Of a DNA stretch of 64,000 bases, positions 1 to 13,113 are shown piece by piece. The DNA comes from Brachypterus glaber. Taxonomy: Eukaryota > Arthropoda > Insecta > Coleoptera > Kateretidae. The stretch's first letter is position 1. Every line of letters starts with the position of its first letter. The translations under genes were made by a program, and so were the position numbers. Location: NCBI GenBank assembly GCA_958510825.1, contig OY294048.1:33879026-33943025 (forward strand). The letters are read 5' to 3'. The notes under the pieces were generated by a model. It saw nothing but the letters and a program-made list of their open reading frames with translations, did not search any database and had not been told where the DNA came from.

Positions 1-162
1 GCAAGGGATGTTATATTACAAGAAATTAACATCACTTTTGGGTGTATTTTTAAACTAAATCATAAAATCACATAATATTGAAAAATAACATGTATTTAAC
101 ATCACAATTGCAACGTAACACGTGAGACATGTCCAAACCTAGCGAAATGTGAATATATCGCA

Positions 163-748
163 TGTCACATATTAACGTGGCTTTCACGTGAATTTCATGT
201 TATTTTGCTTCTCACCGACGTTTGAAGCAAAAAAATCGATATAAGATGATGTTGATAGAGTAAATTATTATAAGGAAATTGTATACACATTATACGATTT
301 CCAATGGATAGGGGGCTCTGCCGGGCTTCTCAAGACCACGGACACGGATTAAAGGAATATATTCTCCGCTTAATCTGCAATTTCGTATTTAGAATCTATC
401 TGTTTCAATCTGTGATTGTTTCAATTACTGATTGATTTTAAATCCGTTTTTTTTTATAGGGTTACGGCGTTTTTAATGGCTTTATTTAGAAAAAGCTAAT
501 ATCCCAGGATATTATTTAAATATTAAAGTACCAGTAACGACATCCATAAGATATTAGATATAAAAGCGCAGGAATGTGGATTTATGATGTCACAGACACG
601 TTATTTTCGGGATGTCAATGTGCGATGTTATTAGGGGCGGACTTAGGACATCCCCACCATGCTACATTCTTGATAAATGTGACTACAATCTTAACATCAC
701 ATGTCACATATTAACGTGGCTTTCACGTGAATGTCATGTTATTTTGCT
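163..748. repeat. Direct repeats with ATTAACGTGGCTTTCACGTG
   Basis: About 50 bp at 163-212 recurs at 698-748 (CATGTCACATATTAACGTGG). The stretch between has no gene. Confidence 0.65.
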
Positions 749-1720
749 ACCTGGGTTAGTATTGTTTGGAATGAAAAAAAAGACGAATAATACAGCAAAT
801 CCATAATTTTTTTAAATTTCCAACATAGTAATCAAAAGAGTAGAGAAAATTTGGAAAAAGTACTTAATTTCAACAGTTAGTATAAAAAGAATAAGGGATA
901 TGCTAAAGAGGGAAGAATGTTTGTACCAGACCCCAAATAAATATTTTTTAAGACATAAAAAGACAACCAAAAGTTTAAATTAAATATTTCCTCGTTTGAA
1001 CAAAAATGTGACCTCAGATGTGATCATGTGACTTGATATTTGATTTTTTTGCATGCAAAATCAATAATACTACCATATGCCCTTAGATAAAAAGTTATAT
1101 CCATTGTAATAGACAAGAGAAGCGTTCTGTACGGCGTATGGTAATTGGACCAATATATACAAAAACGGATACCGTTTTACGAAATAGAACATTAAGAAAA
1201 GAAAATAAATATATTATCTCTTTTAAGAGAATCAAAATTTAGCTCGAAGATCATCAATTTCGTTTAAAAAACTATTAAATTGTTCTCTAGCAGGTGTGAC
1301 AGGTTTGGAGTAGCTGGGTTGCAGGATCTTTGGCTTCTTCATTATAATTTGATTAAAAAATAACCTTTGTAGAAAACATACAGAATAAGTCCTCACCAAG
1401 TATTCTACATATGTCAGTAATCACTGATCCAAATAAAGTAAGATTCTACATCTTCATTATATAAAGCAAGATTCTACATCTTCATTATTGCTCCGTTTCA
1501 ACCTGTCTAAATATTATTTGAATCGCTTTTAATATCACTTATAAAAATTATAGTCGTTTTTTAATCCACTTTAAAAATGTATTCTTAGAATATTTGCAGT
1601 GGAATAATTAGAGAACATTCGAGAACATTCTTAGAGATCATCGGTGTTATTTGGGCTAGCGCCACTACCGACCTAAAGGAATATCTACAAGGTTGACGTA
1701 AACGTAAGAACGTAGTAGGC

Positions 1721-1751
1721 GCTGATTGGTTAAATAATTTAACCAATCAGC
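1721..1751. repeat. Perfect 31-nt palindrome with CCAAT boxes
   Basis: GCTGATTGGTTAAAT and its exact complement flank one A. It lies in a longer weak inverted repeat (about 1691-1830). Confidence 0.6.
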
Positions 1752-2018
1752 AATTTAACTTAAATTTTAAGGTTTTTGTACAACTGACCAATCATAACGC
1801 TTACATTTTTTACGTTTTACGTTGACATGTCCCTAATCTACGCTGTACGCTTCTGCATTTTAGCCAAACAAATTAAATAAATATATAGAAATTTGGAAAA
1901 AGTTTTGGATCAGCTAGATTTTTCATTGCCAAATTTGTTTTCAGAGCCCAAAAATAAACAAGAAAAATGTAGTCTCGTTAATAGTTATTCAGCTTTATTT
2001 ATTTTTGTGGTTTTATGT

Positions 2019-3568
2019 ACCCAAGTAATACGCTTAGATTTTACAGCTTAAATTGGCTGTACCTCGCATTTTAAACCAGCATTTAGCTTTATTTTGGTAA
2101 TTTAATTTGCTGTATTTAAGATTTTTTATTAAGCTGTTCTTAACACTTTACATCCACTGTGATAGCTATAATCGACTTGGCGCAGCCAATAAATAGTACA
2201 AAATTAAATCACAGCTATTTGTGTTATTTTTTATATACTTTAAAACTATCTTAAAACAATCAAAAATAATAGAAATTTCTCCTTCTTCTTCCTTTTTTTT
2301 GACCTTTTCTCAGTGAGATAATTATCCAGATCCCTCTTAGTTACTCAATTCACCAAGAGTGGTTCTTGTCTGGCTTGGCACCATGTCACCTCCTGTTTTG
2401 ATTATAGAAAATTTCCAGTCTTCTGTAAGACCTTTTCTTTTTCTTTTCCTTCTTCCCTTTTAGTCGTTGCTGTTGGTTGTGTTAGCTGTTGACAAGGCTG
2501 TTTTTTCTAATTTGTAATTATATTTGCGCATGCGCTAGTATATAAAAAATTCTGTACGTATAAAAACTTCTTTACGTGTTAGTTGCTTCCAAATCAAAAT
2601 TTATCAGCATTATAAATGATTAAAAAACATAAAATTCCCTTCTTACTCCAATATAATCACATGTTAGTCATTTTATTGCACATCATCCATACAATCACTA
2701 TAAAATATATAAAATCTAATCCAGGGCATATCTAAGATAGCCAATAAATAAATAAATATACTAAAACACTTGATGCTAAAAATTAAACGCGATTAAAGAA
2801 TTATCTAATTCTTGCCAAAAGTAAACGGGTTAAAAGCAACTGATAATAGATATTTAATGCATTTTAAAACAGCTTAATGCTAGCATTATTGCCTAGAGTC
2901 ACTTTCTCTTATTGTCAAAATGGTTATCCATCCGGAATAACGGAACTAATTCATTACAGAAATCTGTAAGCTAAAATAATATATTTCATACAGGAAGTTT
3001 GTCTATAGAGCCGGCTAATAGATGGCCATAATGATAACTTCGCCATTTTTTTTGGTTTCCTTATTAAAAAACAGATGAAAAACTAAAACAAATTATAACT
3101 TATGAAACTCCTTTACTGTTAAAAATAAGTGATATGTTAATAACATTTATTCACACTTTTTTATTTGTCAAACAATTTATAAAAGTCCATTTGTTATCAC
3201 AATAAACAATATATTGTTATTTTATCTAACAAAGTAATTTCTAGAACAGAGTAAAGATTATGACAATATTATATTATTAAATTCCCTAAATTTTTATAAA
3301 AACATTTAGATATTTTTATTGTTTTATGTTCGCAGCAAGAAAATACAGAATATAGCTGTAGTCTATCTTTAGGACGTTTCTAAAAGCGATATTCCAGCTT
3401 CTTTGAAACCCGCACAGCAACTATGTCCTGACTTTCCTAAATTAGCCAAATGCTATCGCTACAACCGCTGCACATCTCGTTTATAGAAAGCTGTTACAGC
3501 CAAGCTGGCTTTAATTTGACAACGATAACGTAGTGAGAGAGATTTTATAGCTACTTGTGCTACTTGGG
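2019..3568. other. Gene-free stretch with weak terminal symmetry
   Basis: TACCCAAGTA at 2019 and TACTTGGGTA at about 3560-3569 could be ends of an old element. Nothing coding is seen. Confidence 0.25.
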
Positions 3569-4185
3569 TATTTAATAAACTAAACAATTGTATAAACATG
3601 TAAACTTATGAAATAAAACTTATAAAAAAATAAAATTGACACGAGAGTTTTCATTATAATACAAGCGAGTAACACTTTTTTCCCACAAACATGTTAACTC
3701 TTTGAGGACTGGTGGTAACTAGTAATACCACATTTTTTACAATTTTTATGTTGTGGCTTAGTAGTAACCAGTAAGAAACCAGTGGGTAACATTATTATAT
3801 AGCCTGCAGTGCACACTTTTTGCTGCAAGTTTGTTTATTCATATTTTTGATGTTTTTAGTGTAAATTATCTGGAAATTGAATAAAAGTCATGAAAATTAA
3901 ATAGTTTTATTACATTAATTCCTTTTTAAACAAATATTTCTACTTGAAGCAGTGACTCTTATGGTAGATTAGCATTTTAGGATACTTTTGAGTTTTTTAA
4001 TTAACATTTTTTGACGTTTTCAATATTTTTTTGAGTTTAAAAATAAAGTTTCAATAAAATTAATATTTTCATTTTATAAATTCATATATCCGTCCGCAAA
4101 GGGTTAAGAGGAGTTGAGGGGATAGTTTTTAATTGCTGTATATGGGTCATACTTAAAATTAGAAACCCTAAATAAAATAACATTA

Positions 4186-4518
4186 GTCACGTCACGTGAA
4201 GTTTAATAAAGTGTCTTCCAACAAGAGGTTTCATTTTAAATTAAGAGAAAAATGCAGTTTTTTTTTGAAAAGCGGGTATATTTTTATTTTAATCCAATGT
4301 ACAGACCTGGAGGTTCTTAATGGAACACAATATCGTTCATATGTCGGCCTCGGCTTTTCTTACAGACGATATTGTGTTCCATTACTAACCTCCTAGTCTG
4401 TACTTTAAATTAAAATAAAAATATACCCACATTTCACAAAAAAACTTAGTTTAAAATGAAACCTATTGTTGGAAGACCCTTTATTACTTTATTCAGGACC
4501 ATACCTAAAATACGTGAC
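4186..4518. repeat. Large inverted repeat (about 150-bp arms)
   Basis: Left arm 4186-4340 pairs with 4366-4518. Paired blocks include GTCTTCCAAC, GGTATATTTTTATTTTAA and AATGGAACACAATATCG; the loop is about 25 nt. The 66-codon frame over it is a by-product. Confidence 0.75.
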
Positions 4519-4949
4519 GCACTTAGGAGAAAGGGGGGATAGTGTCAGCATTACGAAGCTTTGCATGGGGCGTTACGTATTTAAAGTATAATCCCTTTTA
4601 AATAAGTTTATGAAAAACTCCGTTTTAGTTTTTGAGGTAATCAACCACTCTGTCCAAGGCTCCCCTAGTAGAAATTTAAAGTTAGAATAACGTTTATTTA
4701 TCGTTGGAAAACTGTATAAAAGTACGCTATAAAATATGTGCAAATGTCCCGCTTTTTAACGTTAGAATCTAACGTTTATCTAACGTTAGATTTTTAAATT
4801 AGAAATACGTTATAAGTACGTTTAATTTCTAACTTTCGGAGGGGGCGTGGCCAACTAGGAAGTTTCTACCTGCATCATAAAATGGCAGCTGGAGACATTT
4901 ATTTATAAAATACCCATCTTTTTAGGTAGCCCTAAATATTTTTCGTGTA

Positions 4950-5100
4950 AGGGAACGTTCAAGTATTACGTAACGCAAATTTTGATCATTTTGGAGCCCC
5001 TCCCCCTGTAACCCTATTTTCCTATACCATTAACATGGGCGTAACACTCCGAAATGACCCCCCCCCCCTAGTAGCATTACGTAATACTTAAACGTTCCCT
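4950..5100. mobile_element. 151-bp MITE with AGGGAACGTT ends
   Basis: TIRs of about 24 bp (AGGGAACGTTCAAGTATTAC and complement). The centre is C-rich (CCCCCTGTAACCC, a run of ten or more C). No coding capacity. Confidence 0.75.
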
Positions 5101-5415
5101 AATATACTGTTATACTTCGATAAATACGTTTACCTCTCAGAAAAACTTTATATTTAGTTAATTAATATTTATTTACACATAGAGAATCTTACAATATTTT
5201 TTCAATTCTAGCGTTGCCATACTTATTATAATTTTTACTTTTGGGGGATATTTTTAACTTATTATAGAAATAATAAATAATTATCAAACCTAGACACATA
5301 GCTGTCTAAAATTAGTATTTTCTACTATAGATTACGTATTAATAATGGAAATTAAAAAAATATTTAAAGTTAGAATAAGTTTAGAAAAAAGTTAGAATTT
5401 AGTTAGGAAACTAAC

Positions 5416-5560
5416 GTTAGATTTATGTATTTTACAACGTTTTTGTCAAACGTTAGTTTTTATGGTTAGATTTATATATTTTATAACGTTTTTGTCAAAC
5501 TTTAGTTTTTAAGGTTAGATTTATATATTTTACAACGTTTTTGTATAACGTTTGAGACTA
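5416..5560. repeat. Three tandem 49-bp units rich in AACGTT
   Basis: Units begin GTTAGATTTATRTATTTTAY and continue CAACGTTTTTGTCAAACGTT, starting at 5416, 5465 and 5514 (the last incomplete). AACGTTAG words also cluster at 4680-4830. Confidence 0.65.
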
Positions 5561-6258
5561 AACATAAAAATGTCACTAATCTAATGTTATGTTAAGTAAG
5601 ATTTATGTACTTTTCTACCAGGGTCTGTTTAGATAAAGTTGTAACACGCGGTATAGTGTATCTTCTATTTTTACGACAAATGTTGTTATCGATTACGGAT
5701 AGTTAAATGCAATGATAGATAGTTATGACGAAAATGAACTTTGTTATAATGTAATTAAATATGTTTAGTATTTTATAATTAAATATTAGATTCTCAAATA
5801 GCATTGAACTAAGTCATTTTTATATAAGTTTATGTTCATTATAAGTTTCTTTATACCTAGTTGGTTTTTAATAGCATCTTTGGTGTAGTCATAAATTAAT
5901 TTATTAAGGGTAAGCATAAATAATTTTCTATTATTAAAATATATATAGAAGATATAAGAAGAAGAGGACCAACATATGAAAATTATGGCATTATTTATTA
6001 TGAGTTATGTTTGGTTGGGCAACCCAGAGGATAGCGCTTAAAACATAACATACATAAAACCTTTGTGTTGATATTCGTATGGATCAGAGATTCTGTGACT
6101 TCATGATATGATTATAAGGTTACAACCAGTTGGTCCCTTCATAATAATACCTTTTATGATAAGGAATTATTAGTTATCAGTAACTAGATAACTTGAATTA
6201 GCCTTTTATCATTTCATTTCACTTCCTACAGCCCAGCAGGCATATTATATGCCTAATC

Positions 6259-6380
6259 TGCCCTCCTTAGGATAAACGTGGCTAATCCAGATAGCAGTAC
6301 AGTCAATTTTTTCATGAGCGGTCACAGAAATATCGACTGTATTGCTATCTGGATTTGCCGCGTTCATCCGAAGGAGGGCA
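6259..6380. repeat. Hairpin with 48-bp arms
   Basis: TGCCCTCCTTAGGATAAACG...CCAGATAGCAGTACAGTC pairs with GACTGTATTGCTATCTGG...GAAGGAGGGCA. A third partial copy of one arm lies at 6402-6426. Confidence 0.65.
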
Positions 6381-7074
6381 GTAATAATAACAGACCTATT
6401 CTGCCCCTTAGGAGGAACGCGGCATTTCCAAAAAAGTTAAAATCAAGAAAAAATATTTTTTGTCTTTTTTGATGGCCGTTACATACCAAGATATATTTTT
6501 AACTGTTTTTTTAACAAGAAAACGTTAATCTCTTATCATAGAATATGTATATTGCAAAAAAAACAAGAAAAAGTCTAAAATTATGTTATATACAATAGAG
6601 GTTGTGATTTTCTTTAGTAACTTATTCTTAAATTTCAGATTAAAACAATACAAACGCGGCATGTCTTCTTCTTCTTCCCTTAAAGTGGCCTTTTCTCAGG
6701 GAGATAATTAGCCAGAACGCATGTCTTATTCCTTAGTATCTTAAAAATATCAAAAGCTTATATTATACTATAATACAAAGGAAAAATGCGGCATCCACTT
6801 AACTAAATACAAGTTTGTGCTTAATTTAAGGGTTTTAAGTTAAATACAAGTAAAAAATATAATAAATAATTTATTTTTATTTTTTAATTATAAATCATAA
6901 CAATCATAAATCACCTGATTAGTCTTGGACCTGTATATTTTTAAATTTTTTAATTTTTTTTTTAATTTTATTTTTTTTTTCAATTTTCTTTGCTAAAAGA
7001 TCCGACTTTTTAAGTTTAATTGAGATCAATTAAATTAAGTTTAAAAGTATAATTTACATTTTAAACCCCAAAAA

Positions 7075-7319
7075 AAAGTAAAAAAAAAATTATATGGTTA
7101 AATGAGAATTTTATAAGCTTTAAAATGATGTATCACACTATCCCCCTTTCCATTTAAGAAAATGTCCACCTATGCCCCCCTGTCCACATTTTAAGAGCTT
7201 AAAATATAAAATAATGCTAAAAGATACTTTAAGTTGTCTTATTTAAAGGTTCTAAATACGAAGTCGGTATGTCAACTCGTTCAAAAGTCTGGAGGGGGCG
7301 ACTTCTGGAGCGCACGGTA
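7075..7319. mobile_element. Foldback element, CAGTGCGGTCC family, partial copy 4
   Basis: Only the right arm is recognisable: CCCCTTTCCATTTAAG, CACATTTTAAGAGCTTAAAA and CTTCTGGAGCGCACGG match the family. Confidence 0.55.
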
Positions 7320-7638
7320 TATTTTTTAACTTTTCCACAGTTACGATAATTTTGAATTACAAGTCGTTTTAATTTTGATGAGATAAAAATTTAAAGAACA
7401 AAACTTAACTAATATTTACTGTCAAAGCCTAATCTAAGAAAACAAACGAAAGAGACCAGGATAAACTTAAATTAATATATCAATGTTGTTACGGAGATGT
7501 TTCTATAGAAAAATGTATAGTTTTATTTATTTAGTTCAATAAAATACCCGGAAAATATAAAATTAATTTTGTGGGTTAAAAATGTTAAAATTTTAGTTTC
7601 ATGTAATGCTTCTGATATTCCTTTGTATCTTGTACATT

Positions 7639-7983
7639 GGGGTGGAGCGACAATTTTTTTTTGCCGAGTCATTTAGCACTATATACCAAAAGTTGTCTTT
7701 ATTATAGAACATAATCAGTAATTTTTTTCATTTTCATTTTCAAAAAGTCGTTTTGATTCCCTACGGGTGCCTTGAAATTAGTCAAAATTTAAGTAACTTT
7801 AAATTTTGTTGAATGAACAAATAATAATTCCAATTTGAAAATTGCATTATAGGTTTTTTTGAGGTTGCTGAAATCGAATCTGATAATAAAATAATTCTAA
7901 CTCCACCCCCTGTTGTGAGGGTGGGACGATTTTTTTTACATAGTGCTATATGATTGGGCGAAAAAAAAATTTCACTCCACCCT
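7639..7983. mobile_element. MITE with GGGGTGGAGCGA ends
   Basis: Left GGGGTGGAGCGACAATTTTT and TAGCACTATA are mirrored at the right end. Inside is a copy of the GAGGTTGCTGA motif. Confidence 0.6.
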
Positions 7984-8561
7984 ATCGTACATATAATGTG
8001 AATATTATATAAAAATTATCATACCCCATGAAGGAAGGTTTTATTTAAAATATTATAGCACAAATTACCTAATAATTTTTTTAGGGATGTAGAATATTTT
8101 TCTATACCTTAGGTATAGATAGTAAGATTTTTTACGTTACTCCTTACAATGTGAGTTTTAGAAAAAAGAGTAAACATATTATCAAACAAAATAAAATTCC
8201 AGTACCAATATAGATATCAGAATTTCACTACAGAGTGGCAATTTTTTTTTTTAGAGTGCGCTTTCCCCATTTAAAATGGCTAGAGAAAATATGAGCGGTA
8301 ATGGCGATTTCTTCCGTTAGATTAGACTGGGACAAAAGTTCTACCCAAAAAGGATAGAAGACATACATACACTCCCACTTCCACCCAACCAAACAAATTC
8401 TGTATTTGTTCTTTGTTGAACAAATGCAATATTTACTTGACCGGGCGAAAAGTGTAACTATATTATTTTTATTAAAGAAATTACTGGCGCCATCTAAATT
8501 TTAGTAGAATTATCTTATTCTACAGATTCACATTAGTTATGTTCGTTCTAGCAGCTCAGTG

Positions 8562-8640
8562 CTTTCCGGCCAACCAAATAAATACTGTATTTGTTGTATG
8601 AAAAACAAATACAGTATTTATTTGGTTGGCTGGAAAGTGT
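8562..8640. repeat. Hairpin palindrome
   Basis: Arms CCAACCAAATAAATACTGTA and complement surround a short loop. A degenerate copy lies at 8384-8457. Confidence 0.7.
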
Positions 8641-8832
8641 AGCAGAAATGAGATAGAGATAGGGTAGACATCTTTTGTTTCATAATTCTAGTTGTAGAGA
8701 GCTCCATTAAATCTAAAAATTTAACTAAATATTTAGCCCTTATTGGGTACTATAATAAATACATTTTGCAAAAAAAAAAAATTCGAAATAGCACTGTATT
8801 TTTAGTTTAGATTTAAAATACTGTTTCCCAAC

Positions 8833-9086
8833 CAACGAACTAATAACTCTTCTTTCTAGAATACGCATACCGTTAAAATAAAGTATCGCCAACATCTCGG
8901 TTTGTTTGTAAACAAATAGTAGGTATATTCAGGCCTGAACAATAACAGTTACCAGTAACTGGCATTGTTGTCTCTGTTAGAACAAAGATGTGCGAGTAAG
9001 ACAGACGAATGTTTATGTTGCCGACGTTTTTGTCAGTTTTAAGGAATGAAATGCCTATTCTAGAGAGAAGAGTTATTAGTTCGTTG
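8833..9086. mobile_element. 254-bp MITE, CAACGAACTAATAACTC family, copy 1
   Basis: About 30-bp TIRs (CAACGAACTAATAACTCTTC and complement) enclose a sequence matching 20384-20637 along its whole length; both copies are 254 bp. Confidence 0.8.
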
Positions 9087-9838
9087 TTCCCAACCGTTCC
9101 CAATCAACCCCGATTGGTTTAGATTTTGGCTTATACTAAAAAATGTGATTTAGTATAAATTGCGGCTTTTGATTAGACACTCCTCATATTATAGTGTTTA
9201 TAATTAGGTGTTGTATAAAAACCTCGATAAAAACATTAAATTTCATTTACGTAATATTTTTGACGTCACTATGATGTTTAACAAATATTACCAAGTAAAG
9301 GGTAGGAGAATGTGGGAAAATGCCGTGTCCTGAAAGAAAAACATAGTTAATATTAATTGTGATAAATTTTACATATGTTTAATGTAATTTTTTTTATTTT
9401 GCTACTCTTATAAGCTCATAATCACGCGCATTTTGCGCTTGGTTTCTTTTGGGTTGGCAACAGACAAAAGCCTATCGCTTGACGTTTTCCGTCTAAATGT
9501 CAACGTCGCTTTAAAGTTTAATTTTCTACAAAATTTTGTGTTTAGGTTATTTTTTAACGTGTTAAATTTGTGGCTTGGTTACTTGCAGTGAAAAAGAAAA
9601 GAAATGACTATAAAATGTATCAAAATAATATTTAAATAGAATCTATAATTAATTTTGTGACGACTTAAAATAACAATTAAAATTAACTCATACAATTTTT
9701 TTAATTTAATTTCATGAAAAAACCTTAAATGTGATAAAGCATTTCAACAAAATGCAGAGTTAAACCCACATATTTGTTAGAATATTTTTTTTTACGTTTC
9801 AAATTAATATCCAAGAATTTTGACGATTTATTTCATAT

Positions 9839-10563
9839 TTCAGCTCTTAAAATGTAGGCAGGGGGCATGGAAGGGATTTTTTTAAATGGGGCCTTTGATA
9901 CATTATTTTAAAGCTTATAAAATTCTCTATCTAACCATATATATATTTTATATTTTTTAACATTTTTGGTGATATAAAATAGGGTTGAAAATGGGTATTT
10001 TTGTCAAAATTTCTTTAAAAAAATCAAATAATTTTTGAAATATTATTTTATGTCGCAAAAACGTAAATTATACTTTTAAACTAATTTTAATTGATATAAA
10101 TAAAAATTTACAACTAAAAAAAATAAAAAAGTCGAATTTTTTACAAAAAAAAACAAAAAATTAAGACCGTAAAAAAATGTTCAGAAAATAAAAAAATATA
10201 TAGCTAAATAGAAAATTTTATAAACTTTTTATCACACGGCCCCTTTCCATTTAAAAAAATTTGTCCCTTCATGCCCCCCCTGTCCACATTTTAAGAGCTG
10301 AAAATATCAAATATATACAAAAATATAGTTTGGATTGTTTGTTAAGTGTTCCAAATTTGAAGTCGATATCACAAGGCATAAGTGAAGCGGACACTTCCTA
10401 TAAATTGTTTCGAAAGTCAATTAAAGCCGGTGGTTCCCTCTACTACTAGCCCATACAAGTCCTGGAATTAAGGGATGCTTAGTTAAGTAGAATAGTACGA
10501 GGTTAAACCAAATGTAACTCGTTCAAAAGTTAAGAGGGGTGGTGTTACTGTTGGACCGCACTG
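9839..10563. mobile_element. Foldback element, CAGTGCGGTCC family, copy 3 (left end lost, SINE inside)
   Basis: The right end is GTTGGACCGCACTG; the left end is degraded. The body CAGCTCTTAAAATGTAGGCA and ATTCTCTATCTAACC matches copy 1. A truncated SINE interrupts the right arm at 10375-10508. Confidence 0.65.
10375..10508 (+). mobile_element. Truncated SINE copy (3' part)
   Basis: Matches the body of the SINE from AAGTGAAGCG to GAGGTTAAACC and lacks the tRNA head. It is inserted inside a foldback element, so it is younger than that element copy. Confidence 0.75.
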
Positions 10564-10908
10564 TATAAGTAAAAACATATAAAAAAATAAAAACTGAAAA
10601 GATGTATTAGAACGTAATTCCCCCGTATACCGGGTAATGTCGGGTAAAAAATTAATGTGATATTTTTAAGAAATATCATTATTCTGAATCGCAGTTGTCG
10701 CATTAGACGCATTAGAATTCCAGTATTTCACATGTACATGTATATACACTGTTCATATTCGATGTACAAAATCAAAAAAAAAAACAAACCATTTCTGCCA
10801 TTTACAGAGAACCGAATCAACCAAAATGATTGCGTCTCTACTACCTCGAGTACTTGAGTATACTCAAGTACTAGAAAAGACCGTTTTACTAGAACGGTGC
10901 CCGACTTA

Positions 10909-11518
10909 TAAGGGTCTTAATACCTTCAAATTTTGTTTTTAAATATTTTTTTTTATATAGAAAGACAAAAGATATTATTGTGAAAATTTGTTTATTTTTC
11001 TTTAAATAATACAAAAAGGTTTGTTTTTACATTTTTAAAGTTCCATTTTTTTGCCATAATTTTTATTTTGAAAAAACACGAAAAAACGATGGTTGTCATG
11101 ATTTCGGCCGTTTGGATCGACTGAAAAAAAAACGGGATATTTTTAGGTATTGAAATTGCTATAGCTCTACCTAGAAGAATTTTTTGGCCCCAAAATATCA
11201 AAATGGCGGACGTTTTTTAAAATTTTTTAAATAAATTTCAAAAGAAAAGTCTGCTATTTTGTTAGTTTTTAGCCAAAAATTTTTCTTCTAGATAAACATA
11301 AAAGTCCAAACGACTAGGCTATATCCCTAGCCTAGTCGTTTGGACTTTTTATGTTTTTTTATGTTTTTTTTTTATTTATGGTAAAAATGGCAGTTTAAAT
11401 TTTTTTTTTTTTGATTCTTTAAATATAAGTAAACATACCTACAATATTTAACAGTGATATCCTTTTTCTTTCTATAAAAACAAAATATTTTTAAAATTTG
11501 AAGGTAGAAAGACCCCTT
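10909..11518. repeat. Foldback element with a perfect central palindrome
   Basis: Outer arms TAAGGGTCTTAATACCTTCA and TGAAGGTAGAAAGACCCCTTA pair. The centre (11294-11356) is an almost perfect palindrome, each arm about 28 bp and carrying AGTCCAAACGACTAGGCTA. Confidence 0.65.
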
Positions 11519-11877
11519 AAAAGCAAAAAGCCAATATAACCCTAGTGACAACTAGTCCCGATTTCCCCTAATTCAACACCACTTATCCACCGATTTGGGG
11601 CATTGTTCTCAGATGACTTTGAAAAGCAAAGTAGTCATGCTCCATCCCTTATAAGGGTTTATTTGGCGCAGGTATTTTTTTACATTGGCTACAATATGAA
11701 GGACGGTTTACCCTGGACGGCCTTGTGTAGTACCTACCCAACCATTAACTCTTAAACCAGCATCTGTAGTGAACATATTTTGAAAATGTTAAAATTAAAT
11801 TTGGTATGTATTTTGTAGTTATTCATTTATAATAAGAAATATTAATAGTATATTCTAATACTTATTTATCTTAATTC

Positions 11878-12538
11878 CATCGGCACTTAGTGCTACTAAG
11901 AGTGCCGATGTATTGAAATCTTCGCCGAAAAGTCAAAATCTTTGACCAGTTTTGTTACATTTCTCGACGTTTTAGGCCATTCTGAGTCGAAATAAGTAAA
12001 AAAATTTTTGCGTCCGTCTGTCTGTCTGGGTGTAAACTCTCTAACTCCATTTCTACATGAGATATCGCCTTGCGGTTTTTTGTATATTGTTCCTTATCGT
12101 CTCCCGAAGAGCTGATTAGATTTTGTGGGTAAACGATTGGGGGTAAGGTGGTAAAAATAGGGTAAAACTCATATTTTTAGCGTTTTTTGTTTATAATTAA
12201 GGCAATTATTATTGTATTTGGTTAATTTAGCACTTATATAAAAGATAATTTTAAATTGGTCAAAAAATGTTATAAACAACGTTTTCCTAAAACGGATTGC
12301 TTCCGAGATATTGGCGTTTAAAGCAGTAAAAGTTTTTTTTAGCATATCTCACATATTTATAACCCGATTTCAAAAAATTATATTTTAAATAAAAGCTCTT
12401 TTTAAGCGCTGTAAAAAATGTTATATACAGTTTTTTTGCTAGAATATAATGTTTTAAAGATACAGAATTTAAAATCAAACAAAACACCTGGTTTGAAATT
12501 TGCAAACTAGATGGCTCTAGTTTACAATAGTGCCGATG
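11878..12538. mobile_element. TIR element, CATCGGCACT family, copy 1
   Basis: CATCGGCACT and AGTGCCGATG bound 661 bp. The left end itself is a small palindrome. Internal GTCCGTCTGTCTGTCTGGGT recurs in copy 2 at 24371 onward. Confidence 0.6.
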
Positions 12539-13113
12539 TTTTGACAGGGTGCTTGCAACGTTTCATCTAGTTATAATTATAATAATAATTATTATTGAAA
12601 CGTGAGTACAAAATATACATAATCATATTTAATAGCTAATGGTTTGAAATTTCTATCTCAAATTGAATATTTTTTATTTAATAAAAAAATTAATAATTAA
12701 TTATTCATTAATAATTATATTTATAATAAACAACCAACGTAGACTACGTTACGTAGTATACTCTGCAAAGAATATCAAATAAATAAACAAAAACAATTAA
12801 AAAAAGGATCAGGCTATTTCTACGTCCGACGTACACTATGCTGAGTGTACAGGGTGATCCAGAATTCCAGCCCTCGTCTTTTTTCTCAAAGATGGTAAGG
12901 GATATTAAAAAAAACCATAAACCATGTTTTATAGTATAACCTGTACTACAAGTTAAAACTAACGTCTACGTCCCACATTCAACTCGGTCTTTGAAAGCCA
13001 GTTTAAATTCAACACAAAAATACTATAAAAATATGTGAACTGTTGTGAAGCTAAATTCTTGCAAACTATATTTCAGTTCCAGTAAAACGTACAGTGACTA
13101 ATACCTAACTATA

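Noticed and set aside
8873..9103. Conserved 76-codon frame also seen at 20424-20699
   Set aside because: Conservation is explained by two copies of a 254-bp TIR element; each frame runs out of it into unrelated flank.
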